Shown piece by piece: positions 1-9,536 of a DNA stretch of 39,809 nucleotides. This DNA is from Pelargonium nanum. Its lineage: Eukaryota > Streptophyta > Magnoliopsida > Geraniales > Geraniaceae. Below the pieces are notes generated by a model. That model saw only the letters and a program-made list of their open reading frames with translations, made no database searches and had not been told where the DNA came from. Each line of letters begins with the position of its first letter. Within the stretch, counting starts at the first letter, position 1. The stretch covers positions 1-39,809 of the forward strand of contig JAYMTF010000325.1 in assembly GCA_036897485.1 (NCBI GenBank), in the 5' to 3' direction. A program made the translations under genes and the position numbers.

Positions 1-223
1 TCCATGCGGACTATACATAGAAAATGTGTGGATTGGTGCGGGTTTGTCTTACCCAAAAATTAATCAGGTCTATTTTATACGACCCAAATCTCCAAAATTG
101 TGGATCAAAACTCCTTGCTCTTTTTCTCTCTCTATATGGATGTAACGTTCTATTTATATTTTTTTATAATGGTTTTGCATCATAATTGATTTGCTACCCT
201 TTTCTTGACCAATATGAGACTAG

Positions 224-3041
224 TTGGCTGGACATACCCTGGAGGATAGCCTGAGGCAATTTTTTGTAGCCGAACAACTTGAGAATTACCGCTGTAGCCA
301 CTGTTGGCATATTGCTGCCGTAAAGTACTTGTCCGCTAGACAAGCAGATAAGGTAGTTCAATTTTTTGAACTTTCTATTTTTCCAACTTATTATTATTAT
401 TATTATTATTTTGATCGTTCTTAAGCAGCTCTTCCTATTTGTTTCTCAGACGGAGATTCAAAAAGTTCAGAAATGTAGTGAGGAAGACTCGTGTGATTGC
501 CGAAGTCTCATTGGTCTTGAACAGTTACCGTGGTCAAATAAGTTTTCACTTACTTTAAAGCAACTAAATATTGCTCGCAGCCCAAAGGTACGAATGTTGA
601 CCTTAAAACTAGAGTTGGCAATTCGTTTTTACATGTGTTGAAGGTAAAATATGTGTTATATGGGCCAACACGTTTAAATTGTGTCATGCTCGTGTATGGT
701 CACTCGTTGTGACCCGAATTATTTAAAGCAGCTACATAAGTCTTGTAGTGAAAGAGGAAATTATCGAGATAGCCACAAACCATAGAATCTATAGGAAGTG
801 TTTGGCTGTATGATAACTAATTTACCTGTCAAGGGTTTGGTTTCCATTAATCTAAATGCCGAAGTCCTTACTCTTTTTGATAGTCCAAATGCTTTGACTT
901 GGATCAGCCCTGAGCTTTATATAATTTTCATATTTATCTTCGTGGTTTTAGGACTATGGCAAGTCTAATAGTTATTATTATATTGTTTATTTATATTTTT
1001 GTAAGGGCTTTTGTCAGGTTTATAAATCAGTGGGTGTTCGTATTTTGTTTTGATTGAACTTTTACTCTGCACTGACAGATTCTCTGCCTCCATATCCAAC
1101 GCGCTTCCGTAAATGCTTTTGGAGAAGTAGTCAAACTTCAGGTATTTGAAATTTCTCTCTCCGTCTTATCCAATTCTTAAGGTCGGTTTTCATTTTATTG
1201 CTTATTAATATTTTTGTCTTAGTTCCATTCCTTGAGTTCTAGGGTGAGGCTTGTCGCAACGGTAATGTTATTGCCTCGTGACCTTGAGGTAACGGGTTGA
1301 GTGAGGGAAATAATTTCAATGCAGTGCACTTGGCCGCTCGTTTAGTTTATTTGTTCCACCGATCAATTGTCCCTGAACTATCGGGACCTCACCAATCTGG
1401 TCCCCCAACTATTGAAAGTCGACCAAAATAGTCCCTTATGTTGGCATATGTTAGATATTAGTTTCAATCTTTTAATTTTTTTAATGATGCATCAGCATAA
1501 CTGACAGAAAAACTAACAAAAACTGACGTGAGGGACAATTTTGGCATATTAGTTCATGAACCATTTTGATAGTTTTTCCGCTAGCAAATCTTTTGTTACA
1601 TATATAGGCATGTGGTTCTTATTCCGATCGTGTGACGTTTTTTTGTGTGATTTTGTTGCCTATTTGTAGGGCCATGTACGTTTTCCAATGGTTTTGGACC
1701 TGTTTCCGTTTGTAAAAAGTGTGGTGGGGACAAAGAACACAGAAGAAGCTTTTCAGAGAGGGCATGTGAAGCTACAGACTCAACAACGTAGCTTTAGTCC
1801 CAACGTAAATAACGTGCAGTTCAATATGAGAGTGCAAAATCCCGTTTACGGGATAATGGCGGGAGATAATACATGTTTGAGGCCATCTACTGCAGATGAA
1901 TGTGGATGCACCGAAAACGTGGAGGCTGTTCAAGGGCTAGCCTATTCGTCCGAAAGTGAAGTCTGTTCAAACATTGTCCACGCGGACATGAACTCGCAAT
2001 CCAGTGACAAGGTTAGTTCTAACTGCTATGTATATATATGCGCACTTGTGACCTTGAGGTCACGGGTTCGGGTCATGTAAAGAGTGAAGGGGCAAACTTC
2101 TCTATTAAAATTTAGCTAGAACGCTAAATTATTGGTACATTTCTTCCGCTATCACACCTCTACATTTAGTGTTTTGGGGCTGTTAAGATCTTTATATGCG
2201 AAGGCTTATATTGAAAGATTGTCATAATCATCCATGCATCGCCACTTCATCTCTCTTAGAGCTGGCAAATCGGATTTGGGGTCGGGTACGGTTTGGGTTG
2301 GTAAAGCCTAACCCGAATCCGACCTGAAAGTACTTTGTTTTGGATTCCAGTTTTTAGGCACGAAATGTGCTGAATCGTCGGGGTTTGCCCAAGCTGAAAG
2401 TTGATCGGATAGGACAAAAGTCGGGTTGGATTTCAGGTGCCCGCGGGTTCGGGTTTAAATTGCCAGCTCTAAATTCTCTCTTATGAGGCTCGTGGCTCGG
2501 GACTTGAGTCGTGTACCGTATATGCTTGCTTATAAATCTCATACAAGTTATATATGTTCATGCAGAATGTGCTCTCCCGTGTTTTTAGTCGGTTGATCAA
2601 GTTTTATGATTGAGAATATAAAAAGACTAAACATTATCCAATTTCGCCTTTATTAACCTTTATTAATCTCTTATGCTACGACTTTTACGTACCATGTTAA
2701 AGTGACTGGCTTCAAGCCTCTGAGATCTTGAGTCGTGTTTAACGCATAACATCATTTTTTGTATGCAGACAAATGTTACATCAGAAACGCTACCATCACA
2801 AACTCATATGTACCGTTTAGTTTCTGTTGTGGAACACTTTGGAAGAGATGGGAGAGGGCATTACAGTGTTTACAGAAGCGTCAAAATCGAGCCACACGAG
2901 GAAGATCTCGAAGAACAGCAAACTGAATCATCTCGTGTGCACTGGTTTTGCATATCGGATTCAGAAGTATATAATGTTCCCGAAACAGATGTTCTCGCTG
3001 CAGAGGCTAGCTTGCTCTTTTACGAGAGAATTGGGGCCTGA
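224..3041 (+). CDS. UBP27: Ubiquitin carboxyl-terminal hydrolase 27-like (C-terminal part, 5' end outside window)
   Basis: Cysteine protease of the USP (peptidase C19) family that removes ubiquitin from proteins; Arabidopsis UBP27 sits in the mitochondrial outer membrane (family knowledge). Five exons keep one frame: 224-352, 450-587, 1079-1141, 1670-2011 and 2769-3041 (314 residues plus TGA). The exon at 224 must start there because a TAG at 221-223 lies in its frame and supplies the acceptor. Visible marks are the CSHC zinc-ribbon-like pair, a CDC motif, QLPWSNKFSLTLKQL, and the His box VVEHFGRDGRGHYSVYRSV with catalytic His at visible residue 255, followed by WFCISDSEV, which carries the third catalytic position. 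The Cys box and any N-terminal membrane segment lie before the window. The fourth exon (114 codons) is poorly conserved and probably a linker. Nothing looks broken. Confidence 0.92.
1233..1315 (+). mobile_element. tRNA-derived SINE fragment in UBP27 intron
   Basis: The stretch has a Pol III A-box-like TTGTCGCAACGGTAA and, about 30 bases on, ACCTTGAGGTAACGGGTTGA, which resembles a B box that has lost the C of GGTTC. This spacing is typical of plant tRNA-derived SINEs. The body and tail are not distinguishable, so this is a head fragment. Confidence 0.5.
1345..1575. repeat. Dispersed plant repeat in UBP27 intron
   Basis: Text of the type TGTCCCTGAACTATCGGGAC, then GGTCCCCCAACTATTGAAAG and GTGAGGGACAATTTTGGCAT, recalls a repeat common in plant introns and promoters. 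Class was not determined and no target duplication was seen. It follows the SINE fragment within the same 528-base intron. Confidence 0.35.
2035..2090 (+). mobile_element. SINE B-box fragment
   Basis: TGACCTTGAGGTCACGGGTT followed by CGGGTC is a good Pol III B box in the same context as the SINE head at 1233-1315, so it is probably the same family. It begins only about 25 bases after the donor site of the large UBP27 exon. Confidence 0.5.
2257..2471. mobile_element. hAT-like MITE with TAGAGCTGGCAA ends
   Basis: The element starts TAGAGCTGGCAAAT and ends ATTGCCAGCTCTA, a near-perfect terminal inverted repeat, 215 bases overall. The flanking 8-mers ATCTCTCT and AATTCTCT match at 6 of 8 positions, consistent with an old hAT-type 8-bp duplication. 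It is the best-preserved copy of the family found throughout this window and lies in the last UBP27 intron. Confidence 0.65.
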
Positions 3042-3695
3042 ACTCTAGTTGTCTCTAATGCTCCATCGGAAATCGAATCTTGAAACGTGAAGGCAGTGCA
3101 AATAGCTTGTGATAATGGCGATTTTGTTGCATGCGAGTTGAAGTTTGATTCGATGGGTTTTCGATGAAATTTTTGAAAGGGTTTTGGTGATTTTTGGAGG
3201 TAACATTTGTGACCATTTGATTGTTTAGATAAAAGTGTAACTTAGGTCATAAAGTACTGAAATTTTGCTGATTACACATAGGTTGTAGTAGTGTTGGCAA
3301 TTTGCATATTGGGTCATTTTTTAGGTTCAATTCGAAAATACCCAAACTAATCCGATCCATGTAGATTCAAGTTGTGGGTCAGATTTGTCATAGAAAATGT
3401 GCAGATTGAGTGCAAGTTGCCCAACCCGACCCAAAATTGTTATGTACTTGACCCAAACTCACAAAAATGCCGGTCGAGTTTCAGGTACTTGCAAGTTCGG
3501 GTTCAAAATGCCTAGGCTTGAGTGAGGTGTTTTTTTTGTAGATATTCTGAGAAGTGATTGAATTTTGTAGAAGCTTGAAAGTTGTGTTTTGATATCAAAA
3601 CTAGAATTGTAGAACTGTGGATTGTCTTCATAAGTTGCTTTTGCTTCTAATAAAAAGTGAAGTTGCCATTGGTAATTTGTTTGGACTCTTTTTAA
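3042..3695. other. UBP27 3' flank
   Basis: Downstream of the UBP27 stop, this holds the presumed 3' UTR and then the MITE copy at 3290-3517. No further coding signal was seen. Confidence 0.5.
3290..3517. mobile_element. hAT-like MITE family copy, degenerate
   Basis: It begins GTGTTGGCAATTTGC and ends GTTCAAAATGCC. Internally it shares CACAAAAATGCCGGTCGAGT and TTTCAGGTACTTGCAAGTTC with the copies at 2257 and 28731. The ends have decayed. Confidence 0.5.
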
Positions 3696-3704
3696 TTGAA
3701 TAAA

Positions 3705-4050
3705 GAGCAATGCTATATTTACAAAATTTTGAAGAGAAATGCTAAATGTACAAAATTTTGTACAAATTTTTCTGTACAAAATGATGTGGCAATCTACGTG
3801 GCGGATACTTTTTTCGTATTTTTGTAGTTTGAAATTAATTATAACGAATAACAACCCGACGTACATGATACCACCATCCTTCCATGAATTTCTGGCGCGG
3901 AGCGCCCGGTTTATTAGACAAATTGCACACGTGGCGCGTTGTCATTTGGCCAAGTCACCAATATGATTTTTGATGTGTCATATCTCATTTATTGACACAT
4001 CATTTTGTATAATAATTTTTGTACAAAATTTTGTACATTTAGCATTTCTC
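3705..4050. mobile_element. Mutator-type MITE with perfect 9-bp target duplication
   Basis: The element is flanked by TTGAATAAA at 3696-3704 and again at 4051-4059. A 9-bp duplication is the signature of the Mutator superfamily. The left end is GAGCAATGCTATATTTACAA and the right end, read inverted, is GAGAAATGCTAAATGTACAA. A second copy of the terminal motif sits just inside the left end (near 3732), so that terminus is duplicated. No transposase is encoded in 346 bases. A diverged inverted relative lies at 12518-12834. Confidence 0.75.
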
Positions 4051-4149
4051 TTGAATAAAATGGAACCACCTGCTCTTGACAGAGCTGACAATTTAGACCG
4101 AAATCTACGAGTTTATGAAATCCATCCTAACCTATGCATTTGCAAGAAA

Positions 4150-5178
4150 TGAGGAAAAACCCTAGCTTGTCGAAACGGAAGAGACAACACTGTACACTAG
4201 ATGAGCCATATTAGAAACCATCCACCAGTAAGTTTACACAGAAAAAATCGACCAAAAACTACATAAGATGGACTCTATCAGATAAGTTCGGTGTCAAGTA
4301 ATAGAATGCGAGTAAGTTGACCATTTTAAAATTGTCAATTTGGACTTGAACCCACGGGCTCCTGAAACCTGACTCTCATTTTTGTAGGTTCGGATTGCAT
4401 AAACTAGACCAAATCAATTTTTTTGATCGGGCCAGTTTCGCCATGTGCAAATTGGGCAAATCCACACCTGTTATGGGTCGGGGTCGGATTAGACATTTTC
4501 AACCCGAATTACTAACTCTAAGCAAGAGACAAAACTATCAAAATACGAAAGAATGCAAAATCAGATGAGACAGCACTATACATAGACAGATCATATCAGA
4601 AACCATTCACCGGTCAGTTTACACCCACAAAAAGCCGATCAGAGACATCATATGGACTCAATTATCAGATAAATTTGGTGTAAGCATTAGAATGCAAGTT
4701 ACCCATTTCAGAGAATTTTTCTCGCTTACCTTACTCTATGCAAGATACTAGCAAGAGACAAAACTAACAAAATATCAAAGGAAAACCTTAGGATGCCAAA
4801 CCGAAAGATGCAGCAACCGTTCACCAATCAGAAGAAAAAAAACGATCAGAAACATCAGATGGACTCTTTCAGATAAATTAAGAGTCAGAGCATGAAAATG
4901 TAAGTTACTCATTTCAGAGAATTTCTCGGTTACTATCTTACTCTATGCAAGATACGAGCAAGAGACAACTATCAAAATATTTAGGAATAACCTAGCTTGC
5001 CAAACCGAAAGAGGCAGCACTATACACTGACAAACAATATTAGAAACCAATTCACCGGTCAGTCAGTTTACACAAAAATGCCGATCAGAAACATCATCAG
5101 ACCGACTCTATCGGTGTCAGAGCATTAGAATATAAGTTACCCGTTTCAGAGAATATCTCTCGGTTTCTGTCTTACCAA
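4150..5178 (-). repeat. About 215-bp tandem repeat, four copies, in 3' flank of the Harbinger-derived gene
   Basis: Units share AGCAAGAGACAAAACTATCA, CCGAAAGAGGCAGCACTATA, CACCGGTCAGTTTACAC, ATCAGATGGACTCT and TTTCAGAGAATTTCTCGGTT. Copy starts are about 4150 (partial), 4521, 4750 and 4958; full units are 208-229 bases. The first copy is split from the second by the MITE at 4327-4520. The last unit runs up to the stop codon of the transposase-like gene, so the array would fall in its 3' UTR. Confidence 0.8.
4327..4520. mobile_element. hAT-like MITE inserted in the 215-bp array
   Basis: It begins AAAATTGTCAATTTGG, ends CCCGAATTACTAACTCTA, and has GTAGGTTCGGATTGCATAAA inside, a block shared with the copy at 21000-21196. 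It lies at the end of the first tandem unit, so it arrived after the array formed. Confidence 0.5.
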
Positions 5179-6546
5179 TCACCACTCGTCCCACTTGTTT
5201 ATGAAGTCGTTCCACATAGCAGCAGCAATCGACTCTCGAAAAGAGTAAGCTATTTGCTCCTGTACTGACTCAGCCATTTGCACATCGGGTTGGTCGTCAT
5301 AATCAGGCAATTCACCTATTGTCATCTCGTCAATATTCGAAAACAACCAATCATTTCTTTCTTCACGCCGGATATAATTATGTAGAACACAGCCAGCTAT
5401 GACTATATCCCTTTGAATGTGAAATGCATATTGAGGAGCAAGTTTGAGAATTGGAAATCGAGACATCAGAACCTCAAATGTTTTCTGGATAGCACTTCTC
5501 AGAGATGCATGCCGGTGATTAAATAGCTCCTTTGCTGTTCTAGGTAATTGATTCGCGCCTTTGTATTCTTGGAGGTGATACCGAACTCCTGGAAATGGAG
5601 CGAGAAATCCTTCCATATTTAAATAGCCAGTATCGACAAGGTAATATTTTCCTACAAGGATTGAAATTCAATGAGTGAGTATCCCGTGAAACAAAAGATA
5701 CGTACAACTCAAAATCAAGAAATACGAATTATGTTCTGGATATAAAGAACCTTCAACAATGGGCGGGAAATTCTGATCTGGATCGTTGAGGACTGCTCTT
5801 AGTACTCGTGAATCTGCTGCAGAACCCTCCCAGCCCGGAAAAATAAATATGAATTGAAGGTCAAAAGTGCAGGCTGCCAACACATTTTGCGATAAAACGC
5901 CTTTCTTATTACGAAACCGAGATTGATCTTTGGCTGGCACATGTGCTGGGATGTGCATGCCATCTATAACCCCAATACAATCCTAAATGGAAAGAAGTTA
6001 AACAAATTATACAATATATTGTATATAAAATGAGAGAAGAAAATAGGGTTTCCGATATTACCTTGAAATACGGATTAAATCTTTTACTGCTGAGAATTTC
6101 TGAAGGAGTGGTGAGCGGTGCTGGTTGCAGGAATTCACGGGAGAGTGACTTGATTGCCTTCAAGACACTCTTGAAATGCCGACTTATGGTTTCACCAGAG
6201 TGCTGAAATCGCTCCTGGATGACTCTGTTACGCTCATTGTGACCGACAATGTTCAAAAAGATTGCTAGTTGCTCTTCTATCATTACACCAGAGGTGTCAC
6301 GTAAAATCCCCCTCTGTCGAAGAGTGTCACTTAACTTGTGAAAAACATGTTTATCCATCCGAAACATATCCCTAAATGTATCATCATGGCCATTCAAAAC
6401 TTCAGTCATAAATCCACATCCACTGGGTGAAGAACTACGGCAAGGTTGCTTAGGTATACTATTGTAATAATAGAAACCAGCAGCTGCTGCAACTAGCTCC
6501 ATCTCATCCAATTCTAAATCGAAATCTCCCATGTCTGCTAATGGTT
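5179..6546 (-). CDS. PIF/Harbinger transposase-derived nuclease-like protein (ALP1/HARBI1-like), catalytic triad D-D-Q
   Basis: Family is DDE_Tnp_4 (HARBI1, plant ALP1). Coding exons on the - strand are 6532-6062, 5982-5751 and 5651-5179, joining in frame to give 391 aa, a full family length. A splice acceptor at 6546 starts the exon, so the first ATG used is 6532. Residues 1-157 hold the N-terminal helical region. The first catalytic Asp is D164 in GVIDGMHIPA; the second is D241 in KYYLVDTGYLN; the third position, normally Glu in a V-I-E-R-x-F-G motif, is Q290 in SAIQKTFEVLMSRF, and the following FG is FE. Downstream IVAGCVLHNYIRRE is intact. An open 391-codon frame with a lost catalytic acid suggests a retained but nuclease-inactive protein, as in Arabidopsis ALP1, which works in Polycomb complex PRC2. 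That role is inference here. A recently dead transposon is the alternative. Confidence 0.88.
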
Positions 6547-6852
6547 CTGCAGCAATAGAATTAAACAATAGAAATATATAACACAATGACAAAACTTACT
6601 GATGAAACAGTCAAAAGTTGGTGAAATCAATCACATCTCAGAACCATCACATGCAAGCGAAACTAGCTGATAATTGAAATTAAAACTATGATTATCATTA
6701 AAGCCCATCAAGCAGAGAGTGAAACAACCATCAACCATGAGGTTCAATTAGTTACAGGCAAACACGTTTCTTAGGAGTAGTATGATCACAAAAAACTATA
6801 AAAGGATTCCTTTGAGCCAAAAGAGTACAAATCCAATATCTCATCAGACTAA

Positions 6853-7230
6853 TCAATTGCACTTTCTCTGCAACCAAGGCAACCTTTTATCACTCTTAAG
6901 AGATATAAAAATTTCCCTGGCATTGGGGTTCTCAAATAGATCCAAGGCTAGAAAATAGACCCGTTGATCAACACCTTGCATCTCATCCAAAACTTTTATG
7001 CATTTGCTTATAGAAAACTGTTCCTCGGTCTTCATAATTGCAGTCGCCCTCATTTTCGAAGCCGCAGCTATTTCTAGCATAGCATCCACTATAGCATCGC
7101 CAGTGGCCTTACGACTTCTCTTGCGACGACCGGAACTTGATGGCGTCGCAGACTGACGCTTGTTGTGTCCATCTAACATGTTCAAATCATCTCCAGATCC
7201 AGAAGAAGCATCCTCATCCCCAAAATTCAT
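6853..7230 (-). CDS. Harbinger ORF1-derived (Myb/SANT-like) C-terminal remnant protein
   Basis: The 125-aa frame starts with ATG at 7230, just after a plausible acceptor (AG at 7260-7259). An acidic, Ser-rich start (NFGDEDASSGSGDD) is followed by the basic GRRKRSRKATGDAI, then a helical tail with AMLEIAAASKMRA and a terminal LPWLQRKCN. This is the usual C-terminal half of the Myb/SANT-like proteins that partner PIF/Harbinger transposases. The N-terminal Myb domain should lie further upstream on this strand, but that interval is tandem-repeat intron. It stands about 300 bases ahead of the transposase-like exon on the same strand. The domain is therefore missing, not merely hidden by a frameshift. 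It may be a truncated relic or a small adaptor protein. Confidence 0.65.
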   Translation of the reverse strand: MNFGDEDASSGSGDDLNMLDGHNKRQSATPSSSGRRKRSRKATGDAIVDAMLEIAAASKMRATAIMKTEEQFSISKCIKVLDEMQGVDQRVYFLALDLFENPNAREIFISLKSDKRLPWLQRKCN

Positions 7231-7464
7231 TGGTGCACTATGATCAATAGACACGCTTCTAAGTATCAATACATATAAAATACTCAGAACTTTTGTATTC
7301 AAACTCTCCTCAACCCAGAATAAAGAAGAGAACCCAAATTATTCCAATTATCACTTAACATGAATATTCCTTACATAGCACAAATTGAATAAAAAAATAC
7401 AAATACAAAAGAAACACGAACACAAGTACCATATTTAAGAAAGTAGAAAAGAAGAACATATAGT

Positions 7465-8290
7465 GGCAAAGAATGATGAGCACGATTACCATGAAAATGC
7501 AGTCAAACACAATAAATTAGAAATGGAATCAGAAATACATATATACACATACACACGCAAATAACTCCGATTAATGAAATGCAAAACAAAAAACAAAGAA
7601 TGATGAGGTCGATCCCCATGAAAATGGAATCTGGAATCAGAAATACATACACACACAAACACAATGTGTGTAAACTCCGATTAATGCAATGCAAACAAAA
7701 AAATGAATGATGAGCTCGATCACCATGAAAGTGCAAACAAACACAACTAATTGAAAATAGCATCATAAATACACACACACATATATGTATATGTATATGT
7801 ATACACACACAAACACAATGTACGTAAACTTTGATTCATGCAATTCAATACAAAAAAACAAAGATTCATGATCTTGATCGCCATGGAAACGCAATTAAAC
7901 ACAATGAATTGAAAATAGCATCAGAAATATCTATACACAATGTATGTAAACTCCGTTTACTGCAATGTGATGCAAAAAACAAAGAATCACAAGCTCGATT
8001 GCCATTAAAACGCAAATCAAGCACAATGAATTGAAAATAGCATAAAAATATACAAAGTGTTAGTAAACTCCGATTAATGCAATGCATAACAAAAAAGCTA
8101 GGAACCATGAGCTCGATCACCATGAAAATGCAGTCAAACACAATAATTTAAAACAGCATCAGAAATATCTGTACACAATGTATGTAAACTCCGTTTACAA
8201 AAATGCGATACAAAAAACAACGAATCATGAGCTCGATCGCCATGAAAATGCGATCAAATACAAAGAATTGAAAACCCAATCGAAAACTCA
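7465..8290 (-). repeat. About 120-bp minisatellite, seven copies, in leader intron of the Harbinger-derived locus
   Basis: Each unit carries ATGAGCTCGATCACCATGAA, CAAACACAATGAATTGAAAA, TAGCATCAGAAATA and GTAAACTCCGATTAATGCAA. Starts are near 7474, 7599, 7707, 7865, 7985, 8104 and 8223. Short CA/TA runs expand some units. The open frames on both strands here are by-products of the repeat and should not be called genes. Confidence 0.85.
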
Positions 8291-8371
8291 AATCCAGAGG
8301 TTTATCGGAAGCAAAATGGACTCGAAATTCGAAATAATATACAGTGCGTACAAGAGCTAAACTGAAATTAC

Positions 8372-8470
8372 CTTCTCTTTCCAGAGGTTTTGAGCAAAAA
8401 CCTTTCAGCTTCTTCGTCTCCGCAGAATCTTCTCTTTTAGTGAGTTCTAGGGTTTTTCACTGGAGAGGGT
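8372..8470 (-). other. Probable non-coding first exon of the Harbinger-derived locus
   Basis: On the - strand, a CT/AG-rich leader ends in GGAAAGAGAAG followed by the donor GTAATTT at 8371. It could splice to 7258 (Myb remnant) or to 6546 (transposase-like exon). The upstream side has a telo-box (see 8448-8457). No TATA box was seen. The leader and intron structure argue for a promoter outside transposon ends. Confidence 0.55.
8448..8457 (-). promoter_or_regulatory. telo-box AAAACCCTAG
   Basis: AAAACCCTAG on the - strand lies in the predicted leader. Telo-boxes are bound by plant TRB factors, which recruit PRC2, and are frequent near start sites of housekeeping genes. A match this short could be chance. 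Confidence 0.4.
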
Positions 8471-8479
8471 AAAGAGAAA

Positions 8480-9536
8480 AAGGTTTGGGGTATTTACAAG
8501 TCAGTCCCTGTAATTCATGGTTTCTGTTACTCTTACCCGGTAAACTTTCAGTTTTTACAAATATTCCCATCTATTTTACTTCTTTTTTTATGGTTGATTT
8601 TTAAAATAAGATTAAAAATAGTTGGACCACAATCTAAATAGGGTCATTTTAGAGTTGGTAATTCAAATTTCAGGATGATTTTTTTCGTGCTCGGCCGATT
8701 CCAAAGGAATGCGCGTTCAAGTCCATGTGAAAGTTGTGCGGATTTATTCGAGTTTGTCGACTTAGCCCACAATCTCACGATGAAAAATCTAAACCGTCCC
8801 AAAAATTAGTCATGTTAATTTTGTGTGACTCGAGCTCAAAAAAACGACGGTCAAGTTTAGATTTAGGTTCAGAATGCCAACTCCATATATGTCACTTGTT
8901 TAACCAATCTAATTAGTATAGTTCATTTTGAATTTTTTAAATGACCGTAAAATTAAGTTTTGTCAGAAAAAAAAATCTCAATATTTTAACCATAATTTTA
9001 GTTTAACCACTATCTAACATGATGTGAATTAGATTGATTCACTAGTTGGTTTCAATCGAATAGACCAGTCATTCGGTCCTAACATATTAATTTGAGTATT
9101 CGATATTTGTCTTATATTTTGAAGACATAATAAATTAGTTTATGCATATTAGTTATATACGTTAACAATAATATTGATGTAAAATTAGATTGATTCACTA
9201 ATTGATTTCAATGGAGTCGACCATAATTTTTTTCAACACATCATATTTTCATGAACCCGTGATACGAATATATATATTCTTGAGGAAGAGAAAACTAATT
9301 AATTGTCTTTAAACAAAACTAGCATTCACTTCATTATAATGCTACTATGTAGCTCACAACGAATAATCCACAAGTATAATATCACACATAACATATATGA
9401 TAATTACAAATTTTCAAACATCTTAATATACAACTCTTGAAAACTAACATACACGCGCCATGTATTACATAAATGATTCTAGCTAGGCATAAAATTATAG
9501 ATAACGTTAAAAGTCTCGTGTGTTATTTTTTCTCTC
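8480..9536. other. Gene-free stretch between the Harbinger-derived locus and the first RGF gene
   Basis: AT-rich sequence. It contains the MITE at 8650-8884 and a loosely repeated segment, GATTGATTCACTAGTTGGTT near 9033 and GATTGATTCACTAATTGATT near 9190. The end nearest 9536 would be the 3' UTR of the RGF gene. No coding signal was seen. Confidence 0.5.
8650..8884. mobile_element. hAT-like MITE family copy
   Basis: Ends TAGAGTTGGTAATTC and AATGCCAACTC pair as an imperfect inverted repeat. The inner ACGACGGTCAAGTTTAGATT aligns with the same block in the copies at 3290 and 28731. No clear target duplication. Confidence 0.55.

Noticed and set aside
7503-8360. Several open frames of 60-100 codons on both strands
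   Set aside because: They come from the 120-bp minisatellite; codons repeat with the unit and no family or splice structure supports them.
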